Source: a virus. Taken from it: a stretch of 29,567 bases of DNA. The stretch's first letter is position 1. Every line of letters begins with the position of its first letter. Shown here piece by piece: positions 22,853 to 29,462 of this stretch. The stretch spans positions 1-29,567 of IMG/VR virus record IMGVR_UViG_3300020118_000020; one strand, written 5' to 3'. The notes below the pieces were generated by a model. The model had not been told where the DNA came from. It was given only the letters and a program-made list of their open reading frames with translations, and made no database searches. A program made the position numbers and the translations under genes.

Positions 22853-22854
22853 TC

Positions 22855-23187
22855 ATGACGACAAACACGGCTAAACGGTTATCGCAGACCGCATTGACGA
22901 ATACGACGACAACTTTACTCTATACGGTTCCTGCGGCAACCTCGACAATCTTGAAGGAAATCGTGCTGTGCAATACCGACACGGTGGTTCGAACGGTCAC
23001 AATTCAGGCCGGCCCGACGCCGGCTACCTCGGTTGCTACGCGACTGATTAATGCTGTTTCGATTCAGCCTAACGAAACGCAAATCTATTCGTTCTCGAAT
23101 ACACTGCTAACGACTGATTTGGTCACCGGGGGCGCAAGCGCTGGATCGGTTGTATCGTGTTCGATCAGTGGATGGGAGATCGCATGA
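22855..23187 (+). CDS. Small fibre-associated protein, 110 aa
   Basis: ATG at 22855, two bases after the fibre stop. Beta-rich and Thr-rich (LTNTTTTLLYTVPAATSTIL, TRLINAVSIQPNETQIYSFS), with the character of small proteins found between fibre genes in many phages. No membrane segment or catalytic motif. It overlaps the next gene by ATGA (23184-23187). It is likely a structural part or capping subunit of the fibre. Its make-up resembles the protein at 1852-2253. Confidence 0.6.
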   Translation: MTTNTAKRLSQTALTNTTTTLLYTVPAATSTILKEIVLCNTDTVVRTVTIQAGPTPATSVATRLINAVSIQPNETQIYSFSNTLLTTDLVTGGASAGSVVSCSISGWEIA

Positions 23188-24248
23188 GCAATATTGCATC
23201 TTCTATGCGGCAAATTTACCCGCGCCACCCCGCTATATTTTTCGCAACAACCACTACATACACCATTCCGTCTAACGGATGGTATCGACTTTCTGCGGTC
23301 GGCGCCGGCGGCTCTGGCGCGGCGATCTTCACTACGACCACGGGCGGCGCAGCGTCTGGGGGTGGTGGCGGTGGATTTTGTGAAACTGAAGTATATCTCG
23401 TCGCGGGAACTGTGCTTACAATCACAATCGGCGCTGGCGGTGCCGGTAAATCCTCGTCGATTAGTGGCACTGGCGTAGCTGGCGCAGCTGGCGGCAATAC
23501 GTCGATTAGCGCGACTGGCCTTACCACGATGACCGCAAATGGCGGCGGCGCTGGCGCATTCACCGTCACAAATACTGCCACAGCAACAGGCGGTACTGGC
23601 GGCACAGCAACAGGCGGTACGACCGTCAACAGCACTGGAGGCGCTGGTGGCAATGCGACGCATGCGACGAACGGGACTGAATCAGGCGGCGGTGGATCTG
23701 CTGGAAGTCCGTTTGGCGTCGGTGGCGCGGGCGGCGCGGCATCCTCTGGTGTCAATAATCGAGCTGGCGGAGGAAGCATCGCTTTCGCTGGCCTCACTGC
23801 CACTGGTACCGCTGGTACAGGCGGCTCTGGAGTCGGTGGCGCGTCGACGGGAACTGCGGCTGGACTTAATGTATTGAAATTCGCAAGCGCCAATAGTGCG
23901 GACGGTCTTGCGAGAACAACCCCTGGATTTGAATCGTTCACCAACCCGTTCCGTGCGCTGTCCGGCGGGGGTGAGGCTGCTGTCAATATGAGCGCGCAAG
24001 TGATGCCCGGGGCTGGCGGCGGCGGTAGTGGATTAATTGACACGACAGGCGGTCAGCAAACGATTTTAATGAACGTGATGGGTGGTGGCGGTGGCGTGGC
24101 AAGCAGCGCGGCGTTTGCTTGCGGCTCCAATATCTCATCTGGCGGCGTAGGCGGAGGGACGGGCGGTGCGACATCATCGAATACTGGCCCAGCACTCTCC
24201 GCTGTCGGCGCAAACGGCTTGGTTTCTATTGAAGGGATAGGTGGATGA
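23184..24248 (+). CDS. Glycine-rich tail tip/receptor-binding-type protein
   Basis: 354 residues from the ATG at 23184, which overlaps the preceding stop; a GTG-like start at 23157 is less likely. A short head (IFFATTTTYTIPSNGWYRLS) leads to AVGAGGSGAA, the standard opening of glycine-rich phage tip domains. Poly-Gly loops and beta-strands follow (GGGGGGFCETEVYL, LTITIGAGGAGK, GGGGSAGSPFGVGGAGGAAS). Such proteins form polyglycine-II-type bundles at fibre tips that contact the receptor, as described for some T4-like and other adhesins. A tandem 24-base duplication lies at 23579-23620. The antisense open frame (Pro-rich) is an artefact of Gly codons. Confidence 0.72.
   Translation: MSNIASSMRQIYPRHPAIFFATTTTYTIPSNGWYRLSAVGAGGSGAAIFTTTTGGAASGGGGGGFCETEVYLVAGTVLTITIGAGGAGKSSSISGTGVAGAAGGNTSISATGLTTMTANGGGAGAFTVTNTATATGGTGGTATGGTTVNSTGGAGGNATHATNGTESGGGGSAGSPFGVGGAGGAASSGVNNRAGGGSIAFAGLTATGTAGTGGSGVGGASTGTAAGLNVLKFASANSADGLARTTPGFESFTNPFRALSGGGEAAVNMSAQVMPGAGGGGSGLIDTTGGQQTILMNVMGGGGGVASSAAFACGSNISSGGVGGGTGGATSSNTGPALSAVGANGLVSIEGIGG
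23579..23620 (+). repeat. 18-bp direct repeat, 24-bp period, in the glycine-rich gene
   Basis: CACAGCAACAGGCGGTAC occurs at 23579-23596 and again at 23603-23620, exact, separated by 6 bases. It encodes a repeated TATGGT unit in an 8-residue period. The exact DNA identity suggests a recent in-frame tandem duplication by slippage in the receptor-binding region. Confidence 0.8.
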
Positions 24249-24625
24249 TCTGCGAAATTTTAGATGTCGACGGCAATGTGGTCAATACGATTGTTGCCAA
24301 GGATTTTGCGGAAGTTGACGCAATTTATCCCGGGAAGTGTCGAATCGTGCCAGACCCGATTACACCCGCGCCCGCAGCGTCATGGCCCGCCTATGAGTTT
24401 TATCGTCGATTCACATCGGCAGAACGTATTGCAATTCGCGCGCTAGCTGATGTTGATCCGATTGAATATGACTTTCTGCGCACGCTGGAACATGCTATTT
24501 CCAGCAACAGTTCAGTGATGTCGAACGATCCTGATTTAATCGCTGGGCTTGCCTATCTTGAATCGCACCCTATCGGATCGCCTTGCCTGAGTATGGGGCG
24601 TGCTGCTATTATCCTGTCACCGTAA
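24245..24625 (+). CDS. Tail fibre assembly/hypothetical protein, 126 aa
   Basis: ATG overlaps the previous stop (ATGA, 24245-24248). Begins with a small beta region (ICEILDVDGNVVNTIVAKDF) ending in a Pro/Ala linker (PDPITPAPAASW), then a helical domain: YEFYRRFTSAERIAIRALAD, YDFLRTLEHAISSNSS, DLIAGLAYLESHP. The second part resembles short phage proteins encoded next to fibre genes, which often help fibre assembly. No membrane segment. It ends the fibre group. The likely promoter of the next gene lies within its 3' end. Confidence 0.6.
   Translation: MICEILDVDGNVVNTIVAKDFAEVDAIYPGKCRIVPDPITPAPAASWPAYEFYRRFTSAERIAIRALADVDPIEYDFLRTLEHAISSNSSVMSNDPDLIAGLAYLESHPIGSPCLSMGRAAIILSP
24583..24612 (+). 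promoter_or_regulatory. Probable sigma70 promoter of the lipoprotein gene
   Basis: TTGCCT (24583-24588; 4 of 6 to TTGACA) and TATTAT (24607-24612; 5 of 6 to TATAAT) are separated by 18 bases. Transcription would start near 24619, about 50 bases before the ATG at 24672. It is inside the end of the previous gene and no terminator lies between that gene and the lipoprotein. Match quality is moderate. Confidence 0.5.
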
Positions 24626-24671
24626 GCCAGCAAACTCAAAAGCGGTCGATTACGGATTTATGGGGAATCAC

Positions 24672-25391
24672 ATGATCAATCGATTTTGTATTTTACTCGT
24701 ATTATTTCTATCGGCGTGCGGTGGTGGAGGTGGTTCTAGCGCCGTGATTCCAATATCGGCCAAGCAACCTGTGGCGAGTGAGTACTATCCGTTCACCACT
24801 GGGGCGGCCTTGTACACCGAGGGGCCCATCGTGAGCGCGCGATGGAACGGCATCACGATTGTAGATGTGATTTCAAATATTGTTTGGGGGCCGCTGCTCG
24901 TCGAGCATTCGATGTATTCCGGTTGCGCGGGGGCGGGCGCGGGCTATCTGTCCGCGTTCCATGATACGACCGCTAGAGGGCAACCAACCAACTGGAAAAA
25001 CGCTTTGGTTGACGGTTACGCCACGGTCAACGGCATACCCGTCATTGCTGAGATTTACCAGCAAAACGGGCATAGCAACCCAGACGGTACGAATCCGGAA
25101 GTGATTATCACAGTTGCGCCAGTTGTCGGTGAGGTCATAGACGCCACGGCGCGGCTATATACGGATTGCAGCAATTCGGCGGTTGCAGGGTATGAGCACT
25201 ACATCTACCGCACCGTCGCAATTTCGGCGGATGGCGAATATGTTGAAGTCAGCCTGTATGAAGTCGATACCGGGACAGTGTATCGCTACCGGTATAAGCG
25301 CCATTGCGGCCTGGTCGAATTAGTTTGGGGGCCATTACATGCCGATGGAAGTGTTACCGGAAACGTTGCAACCTTCGAGTGCACAAAATGA
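24672..25391 (+). CDS. Phage-encoded lipoprotein (moron), 239 aa
   Basis: Starts at the ATG at 24672 (24660 is an in-frame alternative): MINRFCILLVLFLSAC gives a signal peptide ending in a lipobox LSAC with Cys 16 as the lipidated residue, followed by a flexible GGGGGSS linker. The mature part is a beta-type soluble domain of about 220 residues (ASEYYPFTTGAALYTEGP, YTDCSNSAVAGYEHYIY, GEYVEVSLYEVDTGTVYRYR, VELVWGPLHADGS) with no known motif I recognise. It lies behind a sigma70-like promoter and before a strong terminator. Phage lipoproteins of this kind often alter receptors or block superinfection (Llp/Cor class, by analogy only). Confidence 0.7.
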   Translation: MINRFCILLVLFLSACGGGGGSSAVIPISAKQPVASEYYPFTTGAALYTEGPIVSARWNGITIVDVISNIVWGPLLVEHSMYSGCAGAGAGYLSAFHDTTARGQPTNWKNALVDGYATVNGIPVIAEIYQQNGHSNPDGTNPEVIITVAPVVGEVIDATARLYTDCSNSAVAGYEHYIYRTVAISADGEYVEVSLYEVDTGTVYRYRYKRHCGLVELVWGPLHADGSVTGNVATFECTK

Positions 25392-25400
25392 TTTACCAGC

Positions 25401-25421
25401 GCCGCGTCAAGCGGCTTTTTT
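25401..25421 (+). terminator. Intrinsic terminator after the lipoprotein gene
   Basis: GCCGC (25401-25405) and GCGGC (25411-25415) form a perfect 5-bp stem with loop GTCAA and a T-run (25416-25421). It lies 9 bases after the lipoprotein stop and separates it from the lysis genes. Confidence 0.85.
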
Positions 25422-25468
25422 ACGTCCAATCACCCGATTGACTTCGGGGTAGCAGCGAAAGAATAAAA

Positions 25469-25828
25469 ATGGGCTCAGATAGCATGGAAGCAACGGTCGC
25501 GCGACTGGACGAGCGGATCAAAGGGATTAGCATTTTTATGGAACAGTTGACGAAGGATCAGGAGCGCGTCGCGGCTGCTTACGAAAAGCTCGTTGAAAGC
25601 AATCAACGTGTCGCATTGCTTGAAGCCGACATGGTTTCCGTCAAAACAGGTCACGCGAAATTATGGGAAAAGTACGACGTTCTCAATTCATCCTTTGCCG
25701 CTTCCGAAAAGAAGAGGATAGAGGACGAATTGAAGGCTAAGAATAAATGGATCGGCGAAGTCGGAAAAGCGATGCTCACCGCTGGCGTGACCGCGCTTCT
25801 GTTCTACCTTGGGATTCACCAAGCATGA
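25469..25828 (+). CDS. XhlA-like coiled-coil membrane protein (lysis region)
   Basis: 119 residues from the ATG at 25469. A heptad-rich N-terminal portion (ATVARLDERIKGISIFMEQL, YEKLVESNQRVALLEAD) leads to one C-terminal membrane segment (GKAMLTAGVTALLFYLGIHQ). This is the plan of XhlA/hemolysin-type proteins that associate with phage holins. It may be the holin partner or a regulator. It starts the lysis unit just after the terminator at 25401-25421, and its stop overlaps the next gene (ATGA). Confidence 0.65.
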   Translation: MGSDSMEATVARLDERIKGISIFMEQLTKDQERVAAAYEKLVESNQRVALLEADMVSVKTGHAKLWEKYDVLNSSFAASEKKRIEDELKAKNKWIGEVGKAMLTAGVTALLFYLGIHQA

Positions 25829-26283
25829 ACGCGCCGGTCGGGTACCACGTTTTCCATGGCGTCTATATCCAGGATCATGCGGCGCGCGTCACGACGGCGC
25901 TATTCGAGCGCACGCGCAAGGAATTGATCGCCGCCGGCGGCCGGTGCTGGATTTGCAACAAGCCACATACGCATGAAGATCCACTCGAACTCCATCACTC
26001 GCATATCGAGCGCTGCGAAATGGGGGAAATTGATTACGGGCCGGATGGCAATCTGCGCCGCGACTTGCCTGCGTTCGACTGGGTGAAATTTGATCCCGCT
26101 GATCCCGCGGAGTTCGTCGACGATGCGCGCAGCAACGGACTGCTTCTTTGCAAGCTCCATCATACCGGCCCGCTCGGCATCCACGTTCTGACGTTTCCAG
26201 AATTCGAAGCGCAGCGGTATCTGAAAGAGGGGACGCCGATCATTGAAGGCCATGTCGCGCACTTTTATCGAGACGCGACATGA
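25825..26283 (+). CDS. HNH-like/zinc-binding protein in the lysis cassette
   Basis: 152 residues from the ATG at 25825 (ATGA overlap). Shows CWICNKPH (C41-x2-C44), LELHHSHIERC with H57-H58 (56-64) and LLLCKLHHTGPLGIH (C109, H112, H113). The CxxC-HH-...-CxxHH layout fits an HNH-like zinc finger domain, where the first HH would be the active site. The N-terminal 40 residues are helical, and the C-terminal ~30 are helical too. Family nucleases in phages usually sit near packaging genes; here it lies between an XhlA-like protein and the endolysin, so its job is uncertain. Catalysis is not proven by the motif. Confidence 0.62.
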   Translation: MNAPVGYHVFHGVYIQDHAARVTTALFERTRKELIAAGGRCWICNKPHTHEDPLELHHSHIERCEMGEIDYGPDGNLRRDLPAFDWVKFDPADPAEFVDDARSNGLLLCKLHHTGPLGIHVLTFPEFEAQRYLKEGTPIIEGHVAHFYRDAT

Positions 26284-26951
26284 GCACTCTTTACCCGTCG
26301 GCAATCGCCGCAGCAACCGGCGCCACGCTCGCCACTGCGCAGAAGTGGGCGCCCGCGCTCAACGACGCGATGACGAAATACGGCATTACGACGCCGCAGC
26401 GACAGGCGGCATTTCTCGCGCAGTGTGGCGTCGAGAGTCAGGGTCTGCTGCATGTCGTCGAGAACCTGAATTACACGCCAGAAGCATTGATCGCGACTTT
26501 CAATAAGAAGGTGACGCGCTTTACCAAGATCGATGCCTACCGCTACGGCCGCACGCCGGACCATCCAGCGAATCAGGAAATCATCGCGAACATCGCGTAT
26601 TGCTCGCGCATGGGAAATGGCCCGTTTGAATCTGGCGATGGATGGACATTTCGCGGAAGAGGCCCCGGCATGATAACCGGCAAGGGTGAATACGCGAAAT
26701 ACGGCGCGGCAATCGGCATTGATCTTGTCGCGCATCCCGAAAATCTCGAATTGCCGTCAGTCGGCGCGATGGCGTTTGCATCTTTCTGGGACGCGAACAA
26801 ATTGAACCCGCTTGCGGACATCGGCGACTTCATCGGTATTTCGGGCGCGGTCAATTGCGGCAGCGCAAAAACACCATCGGCGCGCATCAACGGCCTTGCG
26901 GCGCGCATGGATCTGTGGGCCAAGGCCAAAACAGCATTGGGGGTCAAATGA
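26280..26951 (+). CDS. Endolysin, GH19-type
   Basis: 223 residues, ATG overlapping the previous stop (ATGA). GH19 chitinase-like lysozyme pattern: QRQAAFLAQCGVESQGLLHV (40-59; E52 the likely acid), ENLNYTPEAL (61-70; E61 the likely base), IIANIAYCSRMGNGPFESGDG, WTFRGRGPGMITGKGEYAKY and HPENLELPSVGAMAFASFWD. The usual RGRGLIQLTG is RGRGPGMITG and the NGG signature near the end is NCGS, mild variation. No signal peptide, so it needs a holin to reach the peptidoglycan. It cleaves the glycan strands at the end of infection. The holin candidate is the next gene. Confidence 0.88.
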   Translation: MSTLYPSAIAAATGATLATAQKWAPALNDAMTKYGITTPQRQAAFLAQCGVESQGLLHVVENLNYTPEALIATFNKKVTRFTKIDAYRYGRTPDHPANQEIIANIAYCSRMGNGPFESGDGWTFRGRGPGMITGKGEYAKYGAAIGIDLVAHPENLELPSVGAMAFASFWDANKLNPLADIGDFIGISGAVNCGSAKTPSARINGLAARMDLWAKAKTALGVK

Positions 26952-27124
26952 ACAAACCATCGGCGGTACAAACCTTCGTTCTCATCGCAATCGTAGTCGG
27001 CGGCGTCGTTTCCTACTTCCCGCCGGAACAAAACGCGGTTCAAATCTGGTCGCTCGTTTCCGGCTTTCTCGGCTACGCGATTCGCGACCTGTTCGGCAAT
27101 CAATCAACTCCACCAAAGGATTAA
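26948..27124 (+). CDS. Holin candidate, 58 aa with two membrane segments
   Basis: ATG overlaps the endolysin stop (ATGA). Two hydrophobic segments, AVQTFVLIAIVVGGVVSYF and VQIWSLVSGFLGYAIRDLF, are joined by a short polar loop (PPEQNA), with a polar KD-type end. Size and topology fit a class II-type holin, though the second segment is weak. It would form lesions in the inner membrane that release the endolysin. The only other membrane candidate nearby is the XhlA-like protein at 25469. Confidence 0.65.
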   Translation: MNKPSAVQTFVLIAIVVGGVVSYFPPEQNAVQIWSLVSGFLGYAIRDLFGNQSTPPKD

Positions 27125-27126
27125 CC

Positions 27127-27399
27127 ATGAAAACGCTATTCACCATCCTCGCACTTTTTTCTCTATCAGGGTGTGCCGGCTTCCAGCAAGCCTTGAGTGG
27201 CTATGAATCCAGCGCCGCCAAGGGCATCAACGCCGCGCAGGATAACTCCATAGCGGTATGGCTCTACGCGGCCTGTAATACGTCCTACGCGGCTGCAATC
27301 CGCAATCCGCAGGTTATTCCCGCACTCAAGGCCGCATGCTTGCCACAGGGCGCGGATAGCTCGCCCGCTACGCTGTTGGATACGGTGCCGAAGAAATGA
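27127..27399 (+). CDS. Small lipoprotein, possible spanin subunit
   Basis: 90 residues from the ATG at 27127, two bases after the previous stop. MKTLFTILALFSLSGCAG is a signal peptide with lipobox LSGC, so the mature protein is lipidated, probably in the outer membrane. It is helical and Ala-rich afterwards, with two Cys (AACNTSYAAA, KAACLPQG) and lacks the Pro-rich stretch typical of Rz1. Its place next to holin and endolysin suggests an o-spanin or other lysis helper. No i-spanin (Rz) gene was found. It overlaps the next gene by ATGA. Confidence 0.65.
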   Translation: MKTLFTILALFSLSGCAGFQQALSGYESSAAKGINAAQDNSIAVWLYAACNTSYAAAIRNPQVIPALKAACLPQGADSSPATLLDTVPKK

Positions 27400-27779
27400 G
27401 CCAATTTCTAACCCAGCTTTGCATCGAGGCCGAAGACCATACCGACGACGGCATGTGGATTGTACAAAAGCCGTTTGTCTATCAATCGGACGCGGCCGGC
27501 AAAGTCTTAACTGTGCCAGTCGGATACAAGACCGATTTGAACAGCAATCCTTTGCTCGACAAGTTCGCCAAGCTTGGGGGGCGTGCTTCGGTCGAGGCCG
27601 CCGTACAGCATGACCATCTCTATCAAACGCATGAGGTGGATCGCGCAACTGCGGACGCCGTGTTTCTGGAGGCGTGCCTGCTGACCGGTGATGGATGGTG
27701 GCTTGCACATAAAAACTGGATCGGCGTGCGGCTATTTGGCGGGCAGCACTGGGGCCCAGACCCAGAATCTATCACATGA
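27396..27779 (+). CDS. DUF1353 family protein
   Basis: 127 residues, ATG overlapping the previous stop. Recognisable DUF1353 features: VPVGYKTDLNSNP, AAVQHDHLYQTHEVDRATAD with the conserved HD-x2-Y, FLEACLLTGDGWWLAHKNWIGV and FGGQHWGP. The family is widespread at the end of phage lysis or tail modules and has no established biochemical role. A few members are suspected of peptidoglycan-related function because of the HD and neighbouring residues. It ends the plus-strand lysis group. Confidence 0.82.
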   Translation: MSQFLTQLCIEAEDHTDDGMWIVQKPFVYQSDAAGKVLTVPVGYKTDLNSNPLLDKFAKLGGRASVEAAVQHDHLYQTHEVDRATADAVFLEACLLTGDGWWLAHKNWIGVRLFGGQHWGPDPESIT

Positions 27780-27831
27780 CCATCACATAAGACTTAGCCA
27801 CAGCCGCCAAGCTCCACGGCTGATCACGGCA

Positions 27832-28005
27832 ATGTATCGGGGCGCAAAACTGCGCCACGTACGCTGTATGCAAATAGTGTGCAGTTGCGGGAGGCTGGGC
27901 GCTGAGATGGCATACGTCGAAGCTAGGGACGAACCGACGATCCGAGAGACGGCAATTATCGCGTGGAATCGCGCCATAATTGAGCGCGATCAAATTGGGA
28001 TTTAG
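27832..28005 (+). CDS. Lar-like restriction alleviation-type fragment, 57 aa
   Basis: The ATG at 27832 is a provisional start with a poor ribosome site. The product has VRCMQIVCSCGRLGAEMAYV, then AIIAWNRAI near the end. The C-x-CG and A-x-x-AWN patterns are the second half of small Lar-type zinc proteins of phages (usual start is a CPFCG pair). The first CxxC pair is missing. A plausible start at 27776, overlapping the DUF1353 stop (ATGA), reads only MTIT before a stop and is in another frame, which hints at a frameshifted or truncated gene. It runs head-on into the gene at 27956. Confidence 0.45.
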   Translation: MYRGAKLRHVRCMQIVCSCGRLGAEMAYVEARDEPTIRETAIIAWNRAIIERDQIGI

Positions 28006-28180
28006 CACCACCATCCGGACCATCTTGGCAGACATCCTCCAAATACCGCGCAATCGCCGCCTGCGTCCAAGTAATCAACAAATGACACGGCACTTTCTCC
28101 GCCATGAACGCAAAAGCCGTATCCTCTTCAAGCATGTCTATCACGAGTTTTGATACTTCGTTGATGTCTGGTTTAATCAT
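27956..28180 (-). CDS. Hypothetical protein, 74 aa
   Basis: Minus-strand ATG at 28180 with a strong GGAGG site about 6 bases upstream (28187-28191). Soluble, helical, acidic in the first half (INEVSKLVIDMLEEDTAF) and mixed after (EKVPCHLLITWTQAAIARYL). No family recognised. It is the last gene of the minus-strand chain. Its 5' end overlaps the stop of 28173-28340 by 8 bases, and its 3' end overlaps the 3' end of the plus-strand frame at 27832. Confidence 0.65.
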   Translation of the reverse strand: MIKPDINEVSKLVIDMLEEDTAFAFMAEKVPCHLLITWTQAAIARYLEDVCQDGPDGGAKSQFDRAQLWRDSTR

Positions 28181-28340
28181 GATTCCTCCAGATGATTTCA
28201 CTTACTCCAGCGGCGCAAAGTATTACGAAAATCGCATCCAAAGTACTGAATGGATCGCCCCTCCCGAAGTGTACGCCGAACTCAAAAGAGCCGAGTATCG
28301 TAAAAAGCAGGTAAATCATCCCCAATACGCGAATCTTCAT
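28173..28340 (-). CDS. Small membrane protein, 55 aa
   Basis: ATG at 28340 overlaps the stop of the upstream minus-strand gene by ATGA. Two hydrophobic stretches, VLGMIYLLFTILGSFEFGV and LDAIFVILCAAGVSEIIW, are separated by a short charged loop (HFGRGDPFST), so two membrane spans are predicted. The end is WRNHD. No family assigned. AAGGA lies close to the start. The function may be an early phage membrane protein of the host-takeover or exclusion type, which is guesswork. Confidence 0.6.
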   Translation of the reverse strand: MKIRVLGMIYLLFTILGSFEFGVHFGRGDPFSTLDAIFVILCAAGVSEIIWRNHD

Positions 28341-28504
28341 ACATCCTTCGGATGTTGTGCTACCTGCGGGGCTTGCTGGAGGGCTACAATATGTTCGATC
28401 AACGAAACCTGATCTCTCCACCAAAATTGCTCGTCGTGCGGATAATTGAATAGCCCGCATACGGCACGGTGGAATGCTTTAAATTGTGTCAATTGATCGA
28501 TCAT
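28337..28504 (-). CDS. Hypothetical 55-aa protein (very short gene)
   Basis: Found by hand: ATG at 28504 overlaps the previous minus-strand stop (ATGA, 28501-28504) and its own stop overlaps the next start (ATGA, 28337-28340). The product begins MIDQLTQFKAFHRAVCGLFN, continues with DEQFWWRDQVSLIEHIVALQ and ends in AQHPKDV. It is an ordered helical protein with no membrane segment. The exact double overlap and normal composition support it as a real gene. A nested shorter frame from 28512 is not favoured. Confidence 0.6.
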   Translation of the reverse strand: MIDQLTQFKAFHRAVCGLFNYPHDEQFWWRDQVSLIEHIVALQQAPQVAQHPKDV

Positions 28505-29223
28505 TTTGGCTCATTTGGTGATGGGGTTCCGCCTTGCAATTGCACGGACTCGCGCTTTGATTTAGGCCACGTGGCGACCTCGGCTTGCGCTTGCGTTACC
28601 TGCTGACCTAACGTGCTGTGTTTTTTCGCTACCGGCTCGACGGCTGGCGCTGCGTATTTACCTTCAGCTAGCCACCGGAATGCGTCTCGCACCATTTCTA
28701 TTTTTGCGAGTGGTATTTCCGACATTTCGTTAATCGTGCTCGAACCCCACACTTTTAACAGAACTTCATCATGCGGATACATCGTGATTTTTCGCTCACC
28801 GACCCACCATTCCATTGTGATGAAGCCGTTTTCGTCATTGCTAATATGAGGCAACGGCACGCCATACTCGCCGCGCGCCTGCCCCTCATCGACCAGCGCC
28901 TGTAATTCCAGCTCACTATTCGTGGCTCGCAAGGTGTCCACTTGCTCTTCCAACTGCCTGATAGTTTCGTCGCGGCTGTAGATTCCATCGTATGGGTGGC
29001 GTGGATCAATTTCGAGGCGCGTGCGCAAGGCGGATAGTTTGGCATCTCTGCTAGCGCATTCGCCTTTGATCCATCCGACGTAACTTTGCAATGCTTCCTC
29101 GTTAGCCTTGAGTGCGGCTAGTTGGGCTTCGATCAACTCGATACGGTCGGCGGCTTGGCCCCACGTCGTTACGCCTCTGCACATGTCAGCTTGACGACGC
29201 AATGCTGCTACTAAATCATCCAT
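28501..29223 (-). CDS. Early-region protein with long coiled coil, 240 aa
   Basis: Three in-frame ATGs (29229, 29226, 29223) follow one another. The AAGGA site fits the third best (6-base spacing), while the first gives an ATGA overlap with the upstream stop, so the start is uncertain by two codons. Residues ~1-115 are coiled coil (RIELIEAQLAALKANEEALQ, RQLEEQVDTLRATNSELELQ). Residues ~130-195 form a beta domain with GFITMEWWVGERKITMYPHD, a pattern of small Ea22/early-region-type phage proteins. The C-terminus is disordered. It is the longest gene of the minus chain. Function unknown. Confidence 0.72.
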   Translation of the reverse strand: MDDLVAALRRQADMCRGVTTWGQAADRIELIEAQLAALKANEEALQSYVGWIKGECASRDAKLSALRTRLEIDPRHPYDGIYSRDETIRQLEEQVDTLRATNSELELQALVDEGQARGEYGVPLPHISNDENGFITMEWWVGERKITMYPHDEVLLKVWGSSTINEMSEIPLAKIEMVRDAFRWLAEGKYAAPAVEPVAKKHSTLGQQVTQAQAEVATWPKSKRESVQLQGGTPSPNEPK

Positions 29224-29225
29224 CA

Positions 29226-29462
29226 TCATTCCTTCGCGATCAGTTTTTGCTTCTCGTGCCATGCGCCTATAAAACCGAGATTCTTGCCGCACTTGCTACA
29301 AATCGCATCGCAACTACTTGTTTCAGAAATGCGTTTGTCGTGCCTGCACAGGAATTGACGCGCGCCTTGATATGCGGATATCCCAAGCCACGCCGCCAAA
29401 CAGAGAATGGTTATTGTTGTGGCTATCGCATCGCCGATCGTCCACACGAAAATATGGTTCAT
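29226..29462 (-). CDS. One-span membrane protein with C-terminal zinc-ribbon-like motif, 78 aa
   Basis: ATG at 29462 with AAGGAAG upstream. One hydrophobic segment (AIATTITILCLAAWLGISAY) near the N-terminus, then a soluble tail with C-x-H (LCRHDKR), SSCDAICSKCGKNLGF, and IGAWHEKQ. The C-x-H...C-x3-C-x2-C layout could bind zinc. Such anchored zinc-ribbon proteins recur in phage early operons, but their role is unknown. Its stop overlaps the next start (ATGA) and its own start overlaps the stop of the truncated gene at the window edge. Confidence 0.65.
   Translation of the reverse strand: MNHIFVWTIGDAIATTITILCLAAWLGISAYQGARQFLCRHDKRISETSSCDAICSKCGKNLGFIGAWHEKQKLIAKE

Noticed and set aside
23216-24043. 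Long Pro/Ala-rich open frame on the minus strand
   Set aside because: It is the complement of Gly-rich codons (GGC/GGT to GCC/ACC) of the tip protein; composition is extreme and no ribosome site is present.
27798-27822. AGCCG-10 nt-CGGCT inverted repeat as a two-way terminator between late and early genes
   Set aside because: Large loop, short stem and no T-run on either strand.
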